Of a DNA stretch of 64,000 nt, positions 6,733 to 17,604 are shown in pieces. Location: contig NZ_CP038255.1 in the NCBI RefSeq assembly GCF_004564135.1, positions 714,501 to 778,500 on the forward strand, given 5' to 3'. This DNA is from Terasakiella sp. SH-1. Its GTDB lineage: Bacteria; Pseudomonadota; Alphaproteobacteria; Rhodospirillales; Terasakiellaceae. The notes below the pieces were generated by a model, which was not told the origin of the DNA, made no database searches, and saw nothing but the letters and a program-made list of their open reading frames with translations. The first letter of the stretch is position 1. Each line of letters opens with the position of its first letter. The position numbers and the translations under genes are program-made.

Positions 6733-9700
6733 ATGATCACGCGTCCCGAAAAGATCCGCAAGCTGTTAGCCGCCAACCGTGGTGAGATTGCCATTCGTAT
6801 TTGCCGTGCGGCAAGTGAGCTTGGCATTGAGACTGTTGCGATTTATTCCAATGAAGACCGTTTTGCCCTTCATCGTTTTAAGGCTGATGAGTCGTACTTG
6901 ATTGGCGAGGGCAAAGGTCCGGTTGAAGCCTATCTTGATATTGAAACCATCATCCGTGTGGCCAAAGATGCCAATGTGGATGCGGTTCACCCCGGTTATG
7001 GCCTTTTGTCAGAAAACCCGATCTTTGCGCGTCGTTGTCGTGAAGAAGGTATCATCTTTGTCGGCCCCAGCCCGGAAGTGATGGAAGGTCTGGGCAATAA
7101 GGTATCGGCCCGTGAACTGGCCGTTCGCGCTGGTGCGCCAGTGGTGCCTGCAACTGACGCTTTACCCGCAGATGAGGCGATCATTAAGGCAGAAGCCGCT
7201 AAAGTTGGCTACCCCATGATCACCAAGGCATCCTGGGGCGGCGGTGGCCGTGGCATGCGCGAAATTGAAAGTGAAGCGGAACTGCTGCAACAGGTCGATG
7301 CGGCCAAGCGTGAAGCCAAGGCTGCTTTCGGTAATGACGAGATTTATCTGGAAAAACTGGTCCGTCGTGCCCGCCACGTGGAAGTCCAGATCATGGGCGA
7401 TACCCACGGTAATATCGTTCACCTGTTTGAACGCGATTGTACGGTTCAGCGTCGTAACCAGAAAGTAGTGGAACGCGCCCCTGCGCCATATCTGAATGAT
7501 GAAAAACGCAACGAGTTGTGTGAAGCGGCCCTGAAAATTGCTCGCACAGCTGGTTATTCTTGCGCCGGTACCGTTGAGTTCCTGATGGATGTGGACACCG
7601 AAGAATTCTACTTCATCGAAGTGAACCCGCGTGTTCAGGTGGAACATACGGTGACAGAGGTCGTGACTGGCATTGATATCGTTCAGGCCCAAATTCGCAT
7701 CTGTGAAGGCGCCATGATTAGCCGCGATGACAGCGGTGTACCTGTTCAAGATGAGATCAAACTGCATGGTCACGCCATCCAGTGTCGTGTCACCACAGAA
7801 GACCCAGAAAACAACTTTATCCCCGATTACGGTAAAATCCTCGCGTACCGTGGGGCCACTGGCTTTGGTATTCGCCTTGATGGCGGTACGGCCTTTTCTG
7901 GCGCACTTGTCACACGTTATTACGACAGCTTGCTGGAAAAAGTCACTGCCTGGGGGGCAAGCCCGAATGAGGCCGTTGCGCGTATGGATCGTGCCTTGCG
8001 TGAATTTCGTATTCGCGGTGTGGCGACCAATCTGGTCTTTTTGGAAAACGTGTTGTCCCATGAAAAGTTCCTGACTGGAGCCTATACTACTAAATTCATC
8101 GATACCACGCCTGAACTGTTTGATATGCCCAAACGTCAGGACCGTGCCTCTAAAATCCTCAATTTCCTGGGTGAAGTCATGGTCAATGGCAACCCGGAAG
8201 TTTTGGGGCGCAAGGCACCTGATCATATCCACCATCCGGTTGCCCCCAGCCATGCGGTTCCCCTGCAAGAGGGCTTGAAGCAAAAGCTTCAAAAAGACGG
8301 GCCAAAGGCGGTGGCTGATTGGGTCCTTGCGCAAAAACAATTGCTCTTGACCGATACCACCATGCGGGATGCGCACCAGTCCTTGCTGGCAACCCGTGTG
8401 CGCACAGACGATCTGGTCAAGATTGCTCCGACTTATGCGGCGCGCTTGCCGGAATTGTTCTCTATTGAATGTTGGGGCGGGGCAACGTTCGATGTGGCCA
8501 TGCGCTTCTTGAAAGAATGTCCGTGGGATCGACTGGAACGCCTCAGCGCGGCCATGCCGAACCATTTAACACAAATGTTGCTGCGTGCTTCAAACGGGGT
8601 GGGCTATACCAACTATCCAGATAATGCGGTGAAATATCTGGTCAACCGTTCAGCGGAAGCCGGCATGGATGTATTCCGTGTCTTTGATAGCCTCAACTGG
8701 GTTGAAAATATGCGCATCGCCATGGATGCGGTGCTCGATACTGGCAAGGTCTGTGAAGCCACCGTTTGTTATACTGGCGATATTCTCGACCCGAACCGCG
8801 CCAAATATGACCTGACCTATTACGTCAATATGGCGAAGGAACTGGAAAAAGCAGGCGCTCATATTCTGGCGATTAAGGATATGGCAGGCTTGCTCAAACC
8901 CGAAGCCGGGCGTCAGCTCATGCGGGCCTTGAAAAACGAAGTCTCCATTCCGATCCACTTCCATACCCATGACACATCCGGTATCGCCGGGGCCACCATC
9001 ATGGCCATGAATGAAGAAGGTCTGGATATTGCCGATGGGGCTCTGGATGCTATGTCCGGCTTGACCTCACAAGCCAATCTGGGCTCTATCGTGGCGGCCC
9101 TTCGCAATACGGAACGTGATACCGGTATTGATCAGCTCGCCATGCGCGAAGTCTCTGATTACTGGGAGCAGGTCCGTGCCAACTATGTGGGCTTTGAAAG
9201 CGATATCCGCTGTGGCACATCGGATGTGTATAACCATGAAATGCCCGGTGGTCAGTATACCAACCTGCGCCAACAGGCTCGTTCCCTCGGGATTGAAGAA
9301 CATTGGAGTGAAGTCTCTGATGCCTATGCCGAGGTCAACCAGATGTTCGGCGATATCGTCAAGGTCACGCCATCTTCCAAGGTTGTTGGTGATATGGCCC
9401 TGATGATGGTGACGTCAAGCCTGACCCGCGCCGATGTGGAAAACCCGGATAAGGAAATTGCCTTCCCGGAAAGTGTAGTGTCTTTCTTTAAAGGCGAGTT
9501 GGGCCAGCCCACAGGGGGCTTCCCTAAAGAGCTGCAAGCAAAAGTGCTCAAAGGCGAAGAACCCATTACGGTGCGCCCCGGTTCTGTCATGGAACCGCTG
9601 GATCTGGATGCTGAAAAGCAAGCCGCCAGTGACTTGGCAGGGCGTGAGATCACAGATAATGAACTGGCCTCTTACATCATGTATCCGCAGGTGTTTCGTG

Positions 9701-10188
9701 ATTATGTCAGCCATCAAAATCAATATGGCGATGTGACGGTTCTGCCCACAGGGGCGTTCTTCTACGGGATGGAACCGGGTGAAGAAATAGCGGTGGACCT
9801 TGAAAAAGGCAAGACCCTGTTCATTCGCTTTCGCGCCATCAGTGATGCGGATGAAGAAGGCAAGCGTACAGTCTTTTTTGAACTGAATGGTCAGCCGCGT
9901 AACGTGAAGATCACCGATAAAACCCAGGCTCCGCTGAAAGAAGCGGCGCCAAAAGCCGAAGACGGCAACGAAAACCACATCGGCGCCCCCATGCCGGGCC
10001 TGGTGGTGTCTGTCTCGGTCAAGGAAGGTGATCGTGTGGAACGCGGTGATGTACTGCTGTCTATCGAAGCCATGAAGATGGAAACATCCGTTCTGGCCGA
10101 CAAACCCGGCACCATCACAAAAGTCATCGCAACTGCAGGAACCCAGGTCGATACCAAAGATCTGCTCGTTGTGGTGGATGATGATTAA
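6733..10188 (+). CDS. pyc: Pyruvate carboxylase
   Basis: Biotin enzyme making oxaloacetate from pyruvate, bicarbonate and ATP, which refills the TCA cycle. 1151 residues, the usual single-chain length. Order: biotin carboxylase (from KLLAANRGEIAIR, with FIEVNPRVQVEHT) to about residue 455; carboxyltransferase TIM barrel from TTMRDAHQSLLA near 543; then the C-terminal biotinyl domain with AMKMET, Lys about 1115 being biotinylated. The ATG at 6733 is the conserved start. It lies between pyruvate-forming enzymes and enolase, so the block covers the PEP-pyruvate-oxaloacetate node. Confidence 0.97.
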   Translation: MITRPEKIRKLLAANRGEIAIRICRAASELGIETVAIYSNEDRFALHRFKADESYLIGEGKGPVEAYLDIETIIRVAKDANVDAVHPGYGLLSENPIFARRCREEGIIFVGPSPEVMEGLGNKVSARELAVRAGAPVVPATDALPADEAIIKAEAAKVGYPMITKASWGGGGRGMREIESEAELLQQVDAAKREAKAAFGNDEIYLEKLVRRARHVEVQIMGDTHGNIVHLFERDCTVQRRNQKVVERAPAPYLNDEKRNELCEAALKIARTAGYSCAGTVEFLMDVDTEEFYFIEVNPRVQVEHTVTEVVTGIDIVQAQIRICEGAMISRDDSGVPVQDEIKLHGHAIQCRVTTEDPENNFIPDYGKILAYRGATGFGIRLDGGTAFSGALVTRYYDSLLEKVTAWGASPNEAVARMDRALREFRIRGVATNLVFLENVLSHEKFLTGAYTTKFIDTTPELFDMPKRQDRASKILNFLGEVMVNGNPEVLGRKAPDHIHHPVAPSHAVPLQEGLKQKLQKDGPKAVADWVLAQKQLLLTDTTMRDAHQSLLATRVRTDDLVKIAPTYAARLPELFSIECWGGATFDVAMRFLKECPWDRLERLSAAMPNHLTQMLLRASNGVGYTNYPDNAVKYLVNRSAEAGMDVFRVFDSLNWVENMRIAMDAVLDTGKVCEATVCYTGDILDPNRAKYDLTYYVNMAKELEKAGAHILAIKDMAGLLKPEAGRQLMRALKNEVSIPIHFHTHDTSGIAGATIMAMNEEGLDIADGALDAMSGLTSQANLGSIVAALRNTERDTGIDQLAMREVSDYWEQVRANYVGFESDIRCGTSDVYNHEMPGGQYTNLRQQARSLGIEEHWSEVSDAYAEVNQMFGDIVKVTPSSKVVGDMALMMVTSSLTRADVENPDKEIAFPESVVSFFKGELGQPTGGFPKELQAKVLKGEEPITVRPGSVMEPLDLDAEKQAASDLAGREITDNELASYIMYPQVFRDYVSHQNQYGDVTVLPTGAFFYGMEPGEEIAVDLEKGKTLFIRFRAISDADEEGKRTVFFELNGQPRNVKITDKTQAPLKEAAPKAEDGNENHIGAPMPGLVVSVSVKEGDRVERGDVLLSIEAMKMETSVLADKPGTITKVIATAGTQVDTKDLLVVVDDD

Positions 10189-10241
10189 CAAATTATTTTT
10201 GGAGGCGTTCTTTTACCCGAATTGAGAACCTTTCCAATTAT

Positions 10242-10292
10242 GCCCAAAGGTGCAACTCCTGAGCTTTTTGCAAGCACCTTTGGGCGGTTTTT
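10242..10292 (+). terminator. Intrinsic terminator after pyc
   Basis: GCCCAAAGGTGC (10242-10253) and GCACCTTTGGGC (10274-10285) form a perfect 12-bp stem, followed by GG and five T (10288-10292). It is well placed to end the pyc transcript. Confidence 0.88.
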
Positions 10293-10340
10293 GCCTCCCT
10301 GTTGTTTCGAGCTCCCTAGACATCGAACACAGGTCAACTT

Positions 10341-11656
<1,316 letters not shown>

Positions 11657-11675
11657 GTATGTACTGGAGAATAAA

Positions 11676-12686
11676 ATGACTGTTCGCGTCGCTATTAATG
11701 GATTTGGCCGTATTGGCCGTTTGTGTCTACGTGCCCTGATTGAAAGCAACCGTGATGATATTGAGGTGGTTGCCATCAACGATCTGGGCCCGGTTGATAC
11801 CAATGCACATTTGCTCAAATATGACTCTGTGCATGGTGTGCTGCCTGCAGAGATTTCTGCAAGTGAAGACGCGCTTGTGATCAACGGTAAGGCGATTAAA
11901 TGCACAGCGGAGCGCAATCCGGCAGAATTGCCTTGGGCTGAACTGAATGTAGATATCGTTTATGAATGTACGGGTATCTTTGTGTCAAAAGACGCTGCTC
12001 AGGCCCATATTGATGCCGGTGCCAAGAAAGTTCTGATTTCTGCACCGGGTAAGGATGTCGATCTAACCGTTGTTTACGGGGTGAACCATGACAAACTGAC
12101 AAATGATCACAAAATTGTTTCCAACGCTTCTTGTACGACAAACTGTCTGGCCCCTGTTGCAGATGTGCTGAATAAAACGGTTGGCATTACCAAAGGCTAT
12201 ATGACAACGGTTCATTCTTACACAGGGGATCAGCGCACAGTCGATACGTTGCATTCTGATCTGCGTCGTGCCCGCGCAGCTGCTTTGTCTTTGATCCCAA
12301 CGTCAACGGGTGCGGCCAAGGCGGTTGGTCTGGTTTTACCGGAACTGTCTGGTAAGCTTGATGGGTCTGCCATCCGTGTACCAACACCGAATGTCTCCAT
12401 GGTTGACCTGACGTTTGAAGCAGCACGTGAAACAACGGCTGAGGAAATCAATGCAGCGATTAAAGAAGCCGCAGAAGGCCGCCTGAAAGGCGTTCTGGGG
12501 GCTTATGATGCACCGTTGGTGTCCATTGATTTTAATCATAATGCCAATTCATCCGCATTTGACCTGACGCAGACAACCGTTATGGAAGGCACATTTGTAC
12601 GTATCCTGAGCTGGTATGATAACGAATGGGGCTTCTCAAATCGTATGTCTGATACGGCTATTGCGATGGCAAAAACAGGTTTGTAA
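11676..12686 (+). CDS. gap: Glyceraldehyde-3-phosphate dehydrogenase, type I
   Basis: NAD(P)-dependent oxidation of glyceraldehyde-3-phosphate to 1,3-bisphosphoglycerate. 336 residues. Rossmann start [14 protein letters not shown]; catalytic Cys in [12 protein letters not shown] (Cys153); His in HSYTGDQ; C-terminal [13 protein letters not shown]. The ATG at 11676 follows TGGAGA. An earlier in-frame start would overlap eno and is not needed. pgk and tpi, common partners, are absent here. Confidence 0.97.
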   Translation: MTVRVAINGFGRIGRLCLRALIESNRDDIEVVAINDLGPVDTNAHLLKYDSVHGVLPAEISASEDALVINGKAIKCTAERNPAELPWAELNVDIVYECTGIFVSKDAAQAHIDAGAKKVLISAPGKDVDLTVVYGVNHDKLTNDHKIVSNASCTTNCLAPVADVLNKTVGITKGYMTTVHSYTGDQRTVDTLHSDLRRARAAALSLIPTSTGAAKAVGLVLPELSGKLDGSAIRVPTPNVSMVDLTFEAARETTAEEINAAIKEAAEGRLKGVLGAYDAPLVSIDFNHNANSSAFDLTQTTVMEGTFVRILSWYDNEWGFSNRMSDTAIAMAKTGL

Positions 12687-12699
12687 AGAAAAAATGAGG

Positions 12700-12722
12700 G
12701 GAGGGGCTCGTCCCCTCCTTTT
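12700..12722 (+). terminator. Intrinsic terminator after gap
   Basis: GGAGGGG (12700-12706) pairs with CCCCTCC (12712-12718), followed by TTTT. It ends the eno-gap transcript and marks the left limit of the decayed mobile region. Confidence 0.8.
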
Positions 12723-12889
12723 GTTCTGAATAAGTTAGACCCCCTTTTAAATGAAGGGGCAGGGAAAACTACCTATAGGCGATATGCTTTCAGCGTTCAC
12801 ATGTCCAAAATGATATCGCGAAGGCAGAGAGGGGATGCCCATCTCTATAACTCTCCCAAAGAGGTAAAGAAGTAAAGGTGAAAGAGGTA
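12723..12889. other. Intergenic stretch without recognisable genes
   Basis: No frame reads as a recognisable protein. It lies between the gap terminator and the remnant protein tail on the minus strand, and would be the 3' flank of that broken gene. A purine-rich tract (12860-12889) is the only compositional feature I see. Confidence 0.5.
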
Positions 12890-12910
12890 ACGCTTCCCCT
12901 AGGGAAGCGT
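12890..12910. repeat. 9-bp palindrome with a stop codon as its loop
   Basis: ACGCTTCCC (12890-12898) and GGGAAGCGT (12902-12910) are perfect complements. The 3-nt loop CTA is the TAG stop codon of the minus-strand FGE-like tail. GC-rich hairpins just after variable regions are known in diversity-generating retroelements, but nothing here proves one. Confidence 0.7.
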
Positions 12911-13075
12911 CCTGGCGAGACGAAAACCCAAGTTGCTGTGTCTGGATTTTGACTTGTACCTAGCAGAGCCTAGGGCGTCAGGGTCATCATACCAAGAACC
13001 ACCCCGGGCGATGCGGAAACCACATTTTACTGCCCCCCAAAGCGGTAGTGTCCGATCTTCCGTGTAAATGACCGC
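12899..13075 (-). pseudogene. Remnant C-terminus of a formylglycine-generating-enzyme (C-type lectin fold) protein
   Basis: Read on the minus strand, 13021 down to 12902 encodes about 40 residues ending at TAG. It contains GFRIARGGSWYDDPDAL, then SARYKSKSRHSNLGFRLART. RGGSW and the terminal GFRLAR are hallmark motifs of the FGE/sulfatase-modifying-factor domain tail, also used as the variable scaffold in many DGR target proteins. The frame stays open upstream to about 13075, where it runs into stop codons and IS256-like sequence, so the rest of the gene is gone. No reverse transcriptase or template repeat is visible. Confidence 0.65.
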
Positions 13076-13283
13076 TTAAGTTCACTTTTCCATCCTCAAT
13101 ATATTGAGGATGGAAAACGGTCTTCGAACAGGACGGCAAACTGGTTGAGAGCCTGTTTCCATGTTCGAGTGGGTATGGTCCACTTTTTTGAGGCATTTTT
13201 CAAGGCCAGATACAACAACTTAGTCGCCGCCTCGTCATTGGGAAAGTGGCCCCTGTTTTTTATGATTTTTCTCAAGGACATAT
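13040..13283 (-). mobile_element. IS256-family (mutator) transposase, C-terminal fragment
   Basis: On the minus strand 13278 to 13096 encodes about 60 residues reading SLRKIIKNRGHFPNDEAA, KLLYLALKNASKKWT, then WKQALNQFAVLFEDRFP and a stop. This is the conserved C-terminal end of IS256/mutator transposases, which are normally about 400 residues; over 80 percent is missing. The left limit is approximate. The upstream side is cut at about 13283, where IS110-type coding begins. Not functional. Confidence 0.8.
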
Positions 13284-13295
13284 TCAGCAACTGTA

Positions 13296-13940
13296 TTAAT
13301 CAGTTTGCCACTCTGATTTCTGAAGCACCATGGCATTTGCAATTGTTGCCAGCTTTCGAGCTGCTGCAATAACGCAAACTTTATGCGGTTTTCCAGCAGA
13401 CTTAAGGCGTGCAAAGAAGGTTTTTATCTTCGGGTTATGCCATGAAGCGACTAATGCAGCTTGATAAAGAACGTCACGAACCTGTTTTCGCCCGCCAGAT
13501 ATAAAACGCTTTCCTTTATATTTCCCGCTATCTCGTGCGATAGGAGCGATACCACATAAACAGGCAATTTGTTTATCTGAGGCCGTTCCAAGTTCGGGAA
13601 GGAAGGCCAGAAAACTTGCACTGAGGACAGGGCCAACGCCGGGGATCGATTGCAAAATACGATCCTTTTCTTCAAGGTCATGATTCTCATGAATGAGCGT
13701 TGTGATCATAGCGTTTAAATTGGAAATCTGGTTATTTAGAAACTGGATATGAGCCTTGTCCAATTCTTCAAGGTCTTCTTCCTGCTGTTGTCGAGATTGG
13801 CATTTTAATGCAGCCCTTACTTTAATGAGTTGATGACGTTTTGCCATTAACCTATTGAGCCTCAATACATTATCAGATGGAAGGGAACGGCCTGAATTTG
13901 GGTTTTCCTGTATAAAACGGCAAATGATTTTGGCATCAAT
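13296..13940 (-). mobile_element. IS110-family transposase, N-terminally truncated
   Basis: The minus-strand frame reads IDAKIICRF, then a coiled-coil region, ILQSIPGVGPVLSASFLA, CGIAPIARDSGKYKGKR and GGRKQVRDVLYQAAL, ending at 13296. This is the second half of an IS110/IS1111-type transposase (transposase_20 domain). The N-terminal RuvC-like DEDD catalytic domain is absent: sequence identity stops at about 13940, where IS3 sequence in the opposite direction begins. About 215 residues remain of the usual 320-400. The element cannot transpose by itself. Confidence 0.85.
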
Positions 13941-14099
13941 GCGAACGAGAAGGTTCATCCCCTAACGATGATGCTCAAAAGGAGTTAGCCCGTCTTCGCC
14001 GTGAAGTACGAGAACTGCGGGAGGAGAGGGCTCGCGAAGCGGACGGAACGGCACATTCTAAAAAAGGCGGCTCGTTACTTTGCGAGCCAAAAGCCGTGA
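13941..14099 (+). pseudogene. IS3-family OrfA, 3' remnant
   Basis: The leucine-zipper part (DAQKELARLRREVRELREER) reads in the same frame as orfB. The usual OrfA end, HILKKAARYFASQKP then stop at 14097-14099, reads in the next frame. An indel at about 14030-14050 must have shifted them. The slippery heptamer AAAAAAG used for -1 frameshifting in IS3 elements is present at 14060-14066. The helix-turn-helix start of OrfA is lost at the IS110 junction. Confidence 0.7.
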
Positions 14100-14953
14100 A
14101 GTTCCAGTTTGTCCACCTGCAACGTGAGAACCATAGCATTGCTGGTCTGTGTCGTGCGATGAGCGTTTCTGAGAGTGGCTATTTTGCTTGGCGTAATCGT
14201 CCTACCAGCAAACGCCAACGAGAAGATATGGTACTGCTGGCCCATATCAAGTCCATCCATTATGCCAATTACCAATCCTATGGGCGAGGCCGTATGAAAG
14301 ATGAATTGCAGGAAGAGGGAATTTGTGTCGGTGAACACCGCGTTGCCCGTATTATGAAGCAAAACAATTTGCGGATCGTGCGAAGTCAGAAATTCAAACG
14401 CACCACTGACAGCGATCACAAACATAATATTTCGCCTAATCTGTTGGATGGTGACTTTGCCGCGACAGCACCGGATCAAAAATGGGCGGGTGATATTACC
14501 TACCTGTGGACGGGTGAAGGCTGGCTTTACTTGGTGGTTGTCATCGACCTTTACTCCCGTCGCGTGATTGGTTGGTCTGCAAGTCGACGTATGAAAAAGG
14601 ATTTGGTGATGGATGCCCTAAACAAGGCAATTGCCCTTCGCAAGCCACCTGCTGGTGTGATTTTTCATTCAGATCGCGGTTCACAATATTGTTCAAATAA
14701 ATTCCGTAAACTGCTGGCAAAGTACAAGTTCGAACAGTCAATGTCCGGCAAGGGGAACTGCTACGATAATGCCGCTGTGGAGACATTCTTTAAGACCTTG
14801 AAAGCGGAAATGGTCTGGAAAATCGCCTTCCAGACACGCGACCATGCTAAAAAGGAGTTGTTCAAATATATAAATGGATTTTATAACGCAAAGAGACGCC
14901 ATTCATATCTGAATGGCCTCAGTCCGATTAAATTTGAAAAACGGGCTGTCTAA
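14096..14953 (+). CDS. IS3-family transposase OrfB (DDE integrase)
   Basis: 285 residues from a GTG at 14096, near full length. An HTH_21-like region is followed by the rve catalytic core: first Asp in WAGDITYLWT, second in FHSDRGSQY, Glu in CYDNAAVETFFKTLK, 35 residues apart as in DDE enzymes; the end is YINGFYNAKRRHSYLNGLSP. The frame is intact but the element is not, because OrfA and the left end are missing. The right end is probably TACAGGTCCA, ending at 14991. It may still supply transposase to related copies. Confidence 0.88.
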   Translation: MKFQFVHLQRENHSIAGLCRAMSVSESGYFAWRNRPTSKRQREDMVLLAHIKSIHYANYQSYGRGRMKDELQEEGICVGEHRVARIMKQNNLRIVRSQKFKRTTDSDHKHNISPNLLDGDFAATAPDQKWAGDITYLWTGEGWLYLVVVIDLYSRRVIGWSASRRMKKDLVMDALNKAIALRKPPAGVIFHSDRGSQYCSNKFRKLLAKYKFEQSMSGKGNCYDNAAVETFFKTLKAEMVWKIAFQTRDHAKKELFKYINGFYNAKRRHSYLNGLSPIKFEKRAV

Positions 14954-14991
14954 GTGAGTGAGACGCACTCCACTTTTTCCGTACAGGTCCA

Positions 14992-15764
14992 TAGTCTAGC
15001 GGTGATGCCAAAGTGCCTTAATGAGTAAAATGACAGTTTCCGATCTTCTCTAGAAATACCAGATTTGGTTAGGATTTCATCCCACAACGAATAGAACTGT
15101 CTTTTCGAAATGATTTTGCCAGTGCGGTTATCGGTGAAAATATAGTCCTTCTTATTGGCGAAACTTGAAATCCTTTTTAGTCTAGCGAAATGCTGACCGC
15201 CTCGTGCCATGACGGTTCTCGATTTTCTGTTTTTGGCGATTTCTTTCGGGATGTTTATTTCAACGAAAGTTTCGTCAGGATAGAGGTCAGCCTGCGATAT
15301 TGAGCAAAGTTGTAGAATTTTGATTTGTCAATTTCGTTGACTTGCCTGTTCGAACCAACTTTTTGGTTACTGTCACCAAGAAATTCATAGAGGTGTTTGG
15401 TCAACTGGGTTTTAATAGTCTGATAGCGACCTTCGGTAATGAGACCCGTAGATACACGCTGTTGCTGATACTTCAAGAACTCCTCGACAAGTTCACCAAC
15501 TTTCAGCCCGAACATTTTACGACCGGTTCGAAGTTGTAACTGAATGTCATAGAAAAGTTGTTTACCTCGTTCCAACGCAGTTTCGAGGTCACGTGTCTTT
15601 AACGTCTTACGGTAATATTTCTTCTCAGCAGATATCCAACAACGGAATTGGTAGATTTCACCATTCTGCCGAGTACGGTAAACGACAGCATCTCCACCGA
15701 GAATTGGGTGCTGGTCTACGAACGTTTTAGTTTCGCGGGATTTATTGTCAGCGATAATCACCAA
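14992..15764 (-). pseudogene. Broken tyrosine recombinase (phage/island integrase)
   Basis: The N-terminal part (from 15764 down to about 15290) reads like an integrase arm and core-binding domain (KTRDLETALERGKQL, VGELVEEFLKYQQQR, YQTIKTQLTKHLYEFLG). It breaks after AQYRR. The C-terminal part resumes in another frame (ADLYPDETFVEINIPKE, KDYIFTDNRTGK, SFYSLRHFGITARL) down to 14992, where the IS3 right end cuts it off. The region with the first catalytic Arg is deleted, and the final His/Trp-Tyr part is lost. It lies beside the guaA 3' end, the expected place for a guaA-specific integrase. Confidence 0.82.
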
Positions 15765-15769
15765 AGTAT

Positions 15770-15813
15770 GTAACTTTTCTGTAAGTCAAATTTCTAACTC
15801 ATTGAAAAGTAAC
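15770..15813. repeat. Inverted repeat upstream of the integrase
   Basis: GTAACTTTTC (15770-15779) and GAAAAGTAAC (15804-15813) are inverted with one mismatch. They lie between the integrase start and guaA. Such arms could be integrase or excisionase binding sites at attL; this is inference from position. Confidence 0.4.
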
Positions 15814-15885
15814 ACACCTTGGTTGACTATGAAAAGACTATGCAAATGTTAAGTATTTGTAACACTTGCGTTTTTTAAGTGAAAT

Positions 15886-15910
15886 TTATTCCCACTCAAT
15901 CGTCCCTGGT
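15886..15910. other. Probable attachment site within the guaA 3' end
   Basis: The last codons of guaA (PPGTIEWE then TAA) are very conserved and serve as attB for a known group of genomic islands. The adjoining integrase remnant on the same strand fits that layout. I found no second copy of the core between 12.7 and 15.9 kb, so the far att site has probably been deleted or lies elsewhere. Confidence 0.5.
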
Positions 15911-17439
15911 GGTTTGCTTGTGCAGTCATAAACGATGCGGTTGATGCCGCGGACTTCGTTGATGATGCGGTTTGTGACACGACCCAAGAATTCATGGTCG
16001 AAGTGATAGTAATCGGCCGTCATACCATCTGTGGAGGTCACAGCACGCAGGGCGCAGACATAGTCGTATGTGCGGGCATCTCCCATGACGCCAACGGTGC
16101 GAACCGGTAGGAGAACGGCAAACGCCTGCCAGATGGCATCATATAGGCCAGCATTGCGAATTTCTTCCAGATAGATCGCATCGGCTTTGCGCAGGATATC
16201 GCACTTTTCCGGTGTGAGGGGCTGACCTGGAATACGAATGGCCAAGCCTGGTCCTGGGAAGGGGTGGCGGCCAACGAATTTTTCCGGCAGGCCCAGTTCA
16301 CGGCCTAATTCGCGGACTTCGTCTTTAAACAATTCACGCAGGGGTTCAACCAAATCCATATTCATTCGTTCCGGCAGGCCACCAACGTTATGGTGTGATT
16401 TGATGGTGACGGATGGGCCACCAGTAAAGGATACGGATTCAATCACATCCGGGTACAATGTCCCTTGAGCGAGGAAATCAGCACCGCCTGCGGCTTTGGC
16501 TTCTTCTTCAAAGACATCAATGAACAAACCACCGATGGTTTTGCGTTTTTTCTCTGGATCAATTTCATCGCCAAGGGCATCAAAGAATTGCTGTGAGGCA
16601 TCTTTGTGAATCAATTTGATATTGTAATGATCACGGAACAGGGTGACGACTTCTTCGGCTTCTCCCATGCGCATGAAACCTGTGTCGACGAATACGCAAG
16701 TGAGCTGCTCACCAATCGCTTCGTGGAGGAGAACGGCCACAACTGAGCTGTCCACTCCACCAGAAAGACCGCAGATGACCTTGCCATCACCGACTTGTTT
16801 GCGTACAGCTTCGATTGCCTGGTCTTTAAAGGCAGCCATGGTCCAGTCACCGGAACAACCTGCCACATTATGGGTGAAGTTCTGGATCAGTTGCGCTCCA
16901 TGGGGGGTGTGAACCACTTCCGGGTGGAACTGAACGGCATAAAATTTCTTTTCTTCATTCGCAACAGCGGCATAAGGTGCGCCTTCGGAAGTCGCAACAA
17001 CCTTAAAGCCTGGTGCCAGTTTGGTGACGCGATCACCGTGGCTCATCCAGACTTGTTCTTTAGCACCTTTTTCCCAGACACCTGTGAAGATGGAACATTC
17101 TTCGCTTACCTCTACAAAGGCACGGCCAAATTCGTGATGATCAGAGGTTTCAACCAGACCACCGAGTTGTTGCATCATGGTTTGTTGACCATAGCAAATA
17201 CCAAGAACCGGAACGCCCATTTCAAACACCTTTTCCGGTGCACGTGGTGATTCTTCCCAGGTGACGGAAGCAGGGCCACCGGACAGGATCACAGCCTTGG
17301 GGGCATATTCATCCAGAAAGTCGTCTGTAATGGAATTGAAGGGGTGGATTTCAGAATAAACACCGCTTTCGCGCACACGGCGTGCGATCAATTGTGTTAC
17401 CTGAGATCCGAAGTCGATAATCAAAATGCGATCGGTCAT
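15886..17439 (-). CDS. guaA: GMP synthase (glutamine-hydrolysing)
   Basis: Converts XMP to GMP using glutamine and ATP. 517 residues. N-terminal class-I glutamine amidotransferase with ILIIDFGSQ and the nucleophile Cys in LGICYGQQ, plus FHPEV; then the ATP pyrophosphatase domain with the P-loop [12 protein letters not shown]; then the dimerisation domain ending GTIEWE. The C-terminus is intact even though a genomic island seems to have used it as a target. guaB lies 3 kb upstream on the same strand, so both GMP-branch steps are local. Confidence 0.97.
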   Translation of the reverse strand: MTDRILIIDFGSQVTQLIARRVRESGVYSEIHPFNSITDDFLDEYAPKAVILSGGPASVTWEESPRAPEKVFEMGVPVLGICYGQQTMMQQLGGLVETSDHHEFGRAFVEVSEECSIFTGVWEKGAKEQVWMSHGDRVTKLAPGFKVVATSEGAPYAAVANEEKKFYAVQFHPEVVHTPHGAQLIQNFTHNVAGCSGDWTMAAFKDQAIEAVRKQVGDGKVICGLSGGVDSSVVAVLLHEAIGEQLTCVFVDTGFMRMGEAEEVVTLFRDHYNIKLIHKDASQQFFDALGDEIDPEKKRKTIGGLFIDVFEEEAKAAGGADFLAQGTLYPDVIESVSFTGGPSVTIKSHHNVGGLPERMNMDLVEPLRELFKDEVRELGRELGLPEKFVGRHPFPGPGLAIRIPGQPLTPEKCDILRKADAIYLEEIRNAGLYDAIWQAFAVLLPVRTVGVMGDARTYDYVCALRAVTSTDGMTADYYHFDHEFLGRVTNRIINEVRGINRIVYDCTSKPPGTIEWE

Positions 17440-17536
17440 TGGGCCACCAGATTTATGGTCTTGAAAGTGCGCGCAACATACATCAAGTGGTTCGCCCCCA
17501 CAATATATATAGTGGGGAAAGGCTGAAAAAATGGAA

Positions 17537-17577
17537 TATGATATTTATCATACTTATTTATTATGTTATATATCATA
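17537..17577. promoter_or_regulatory. Two 16-bp palindromic operators upstream of tetR
   Basis: TATGATATTTATCATA (17537-17552) and TATGTTATATATCATA (17562-17577) are related palindromes 25 bp apart, 28-68 bp before the tetR start. TetR-family repressors typically bind such sites and control themselves. They could also affect guaA, which is divergent; a short hairpin CCCCAC/GTGGGG (17496-17517) lies in the guaA leader. Confidence 0.65.
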
Positions 17578-17604
17578 TTTGAAAATAAAGGATAGGGGAA
17601 GGTC

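Noticed and set aside
7162-8565. 467-codon open frame opposite pyc
   Set aside because: Antisense to the biotin carboxylase region; no motif or plausible start signal.
12720-13075. Active diversity-generating retroelement
   Set aside because: No reverse transcriptase, accessory protein or template repeat is present in the window; only a target-like tail remains.
15886-15910. Complete guaA island with two att sites
   Set aside because: Only the guaA-side core was found; no second copy of the core is seen between gap and the integrase remnant.
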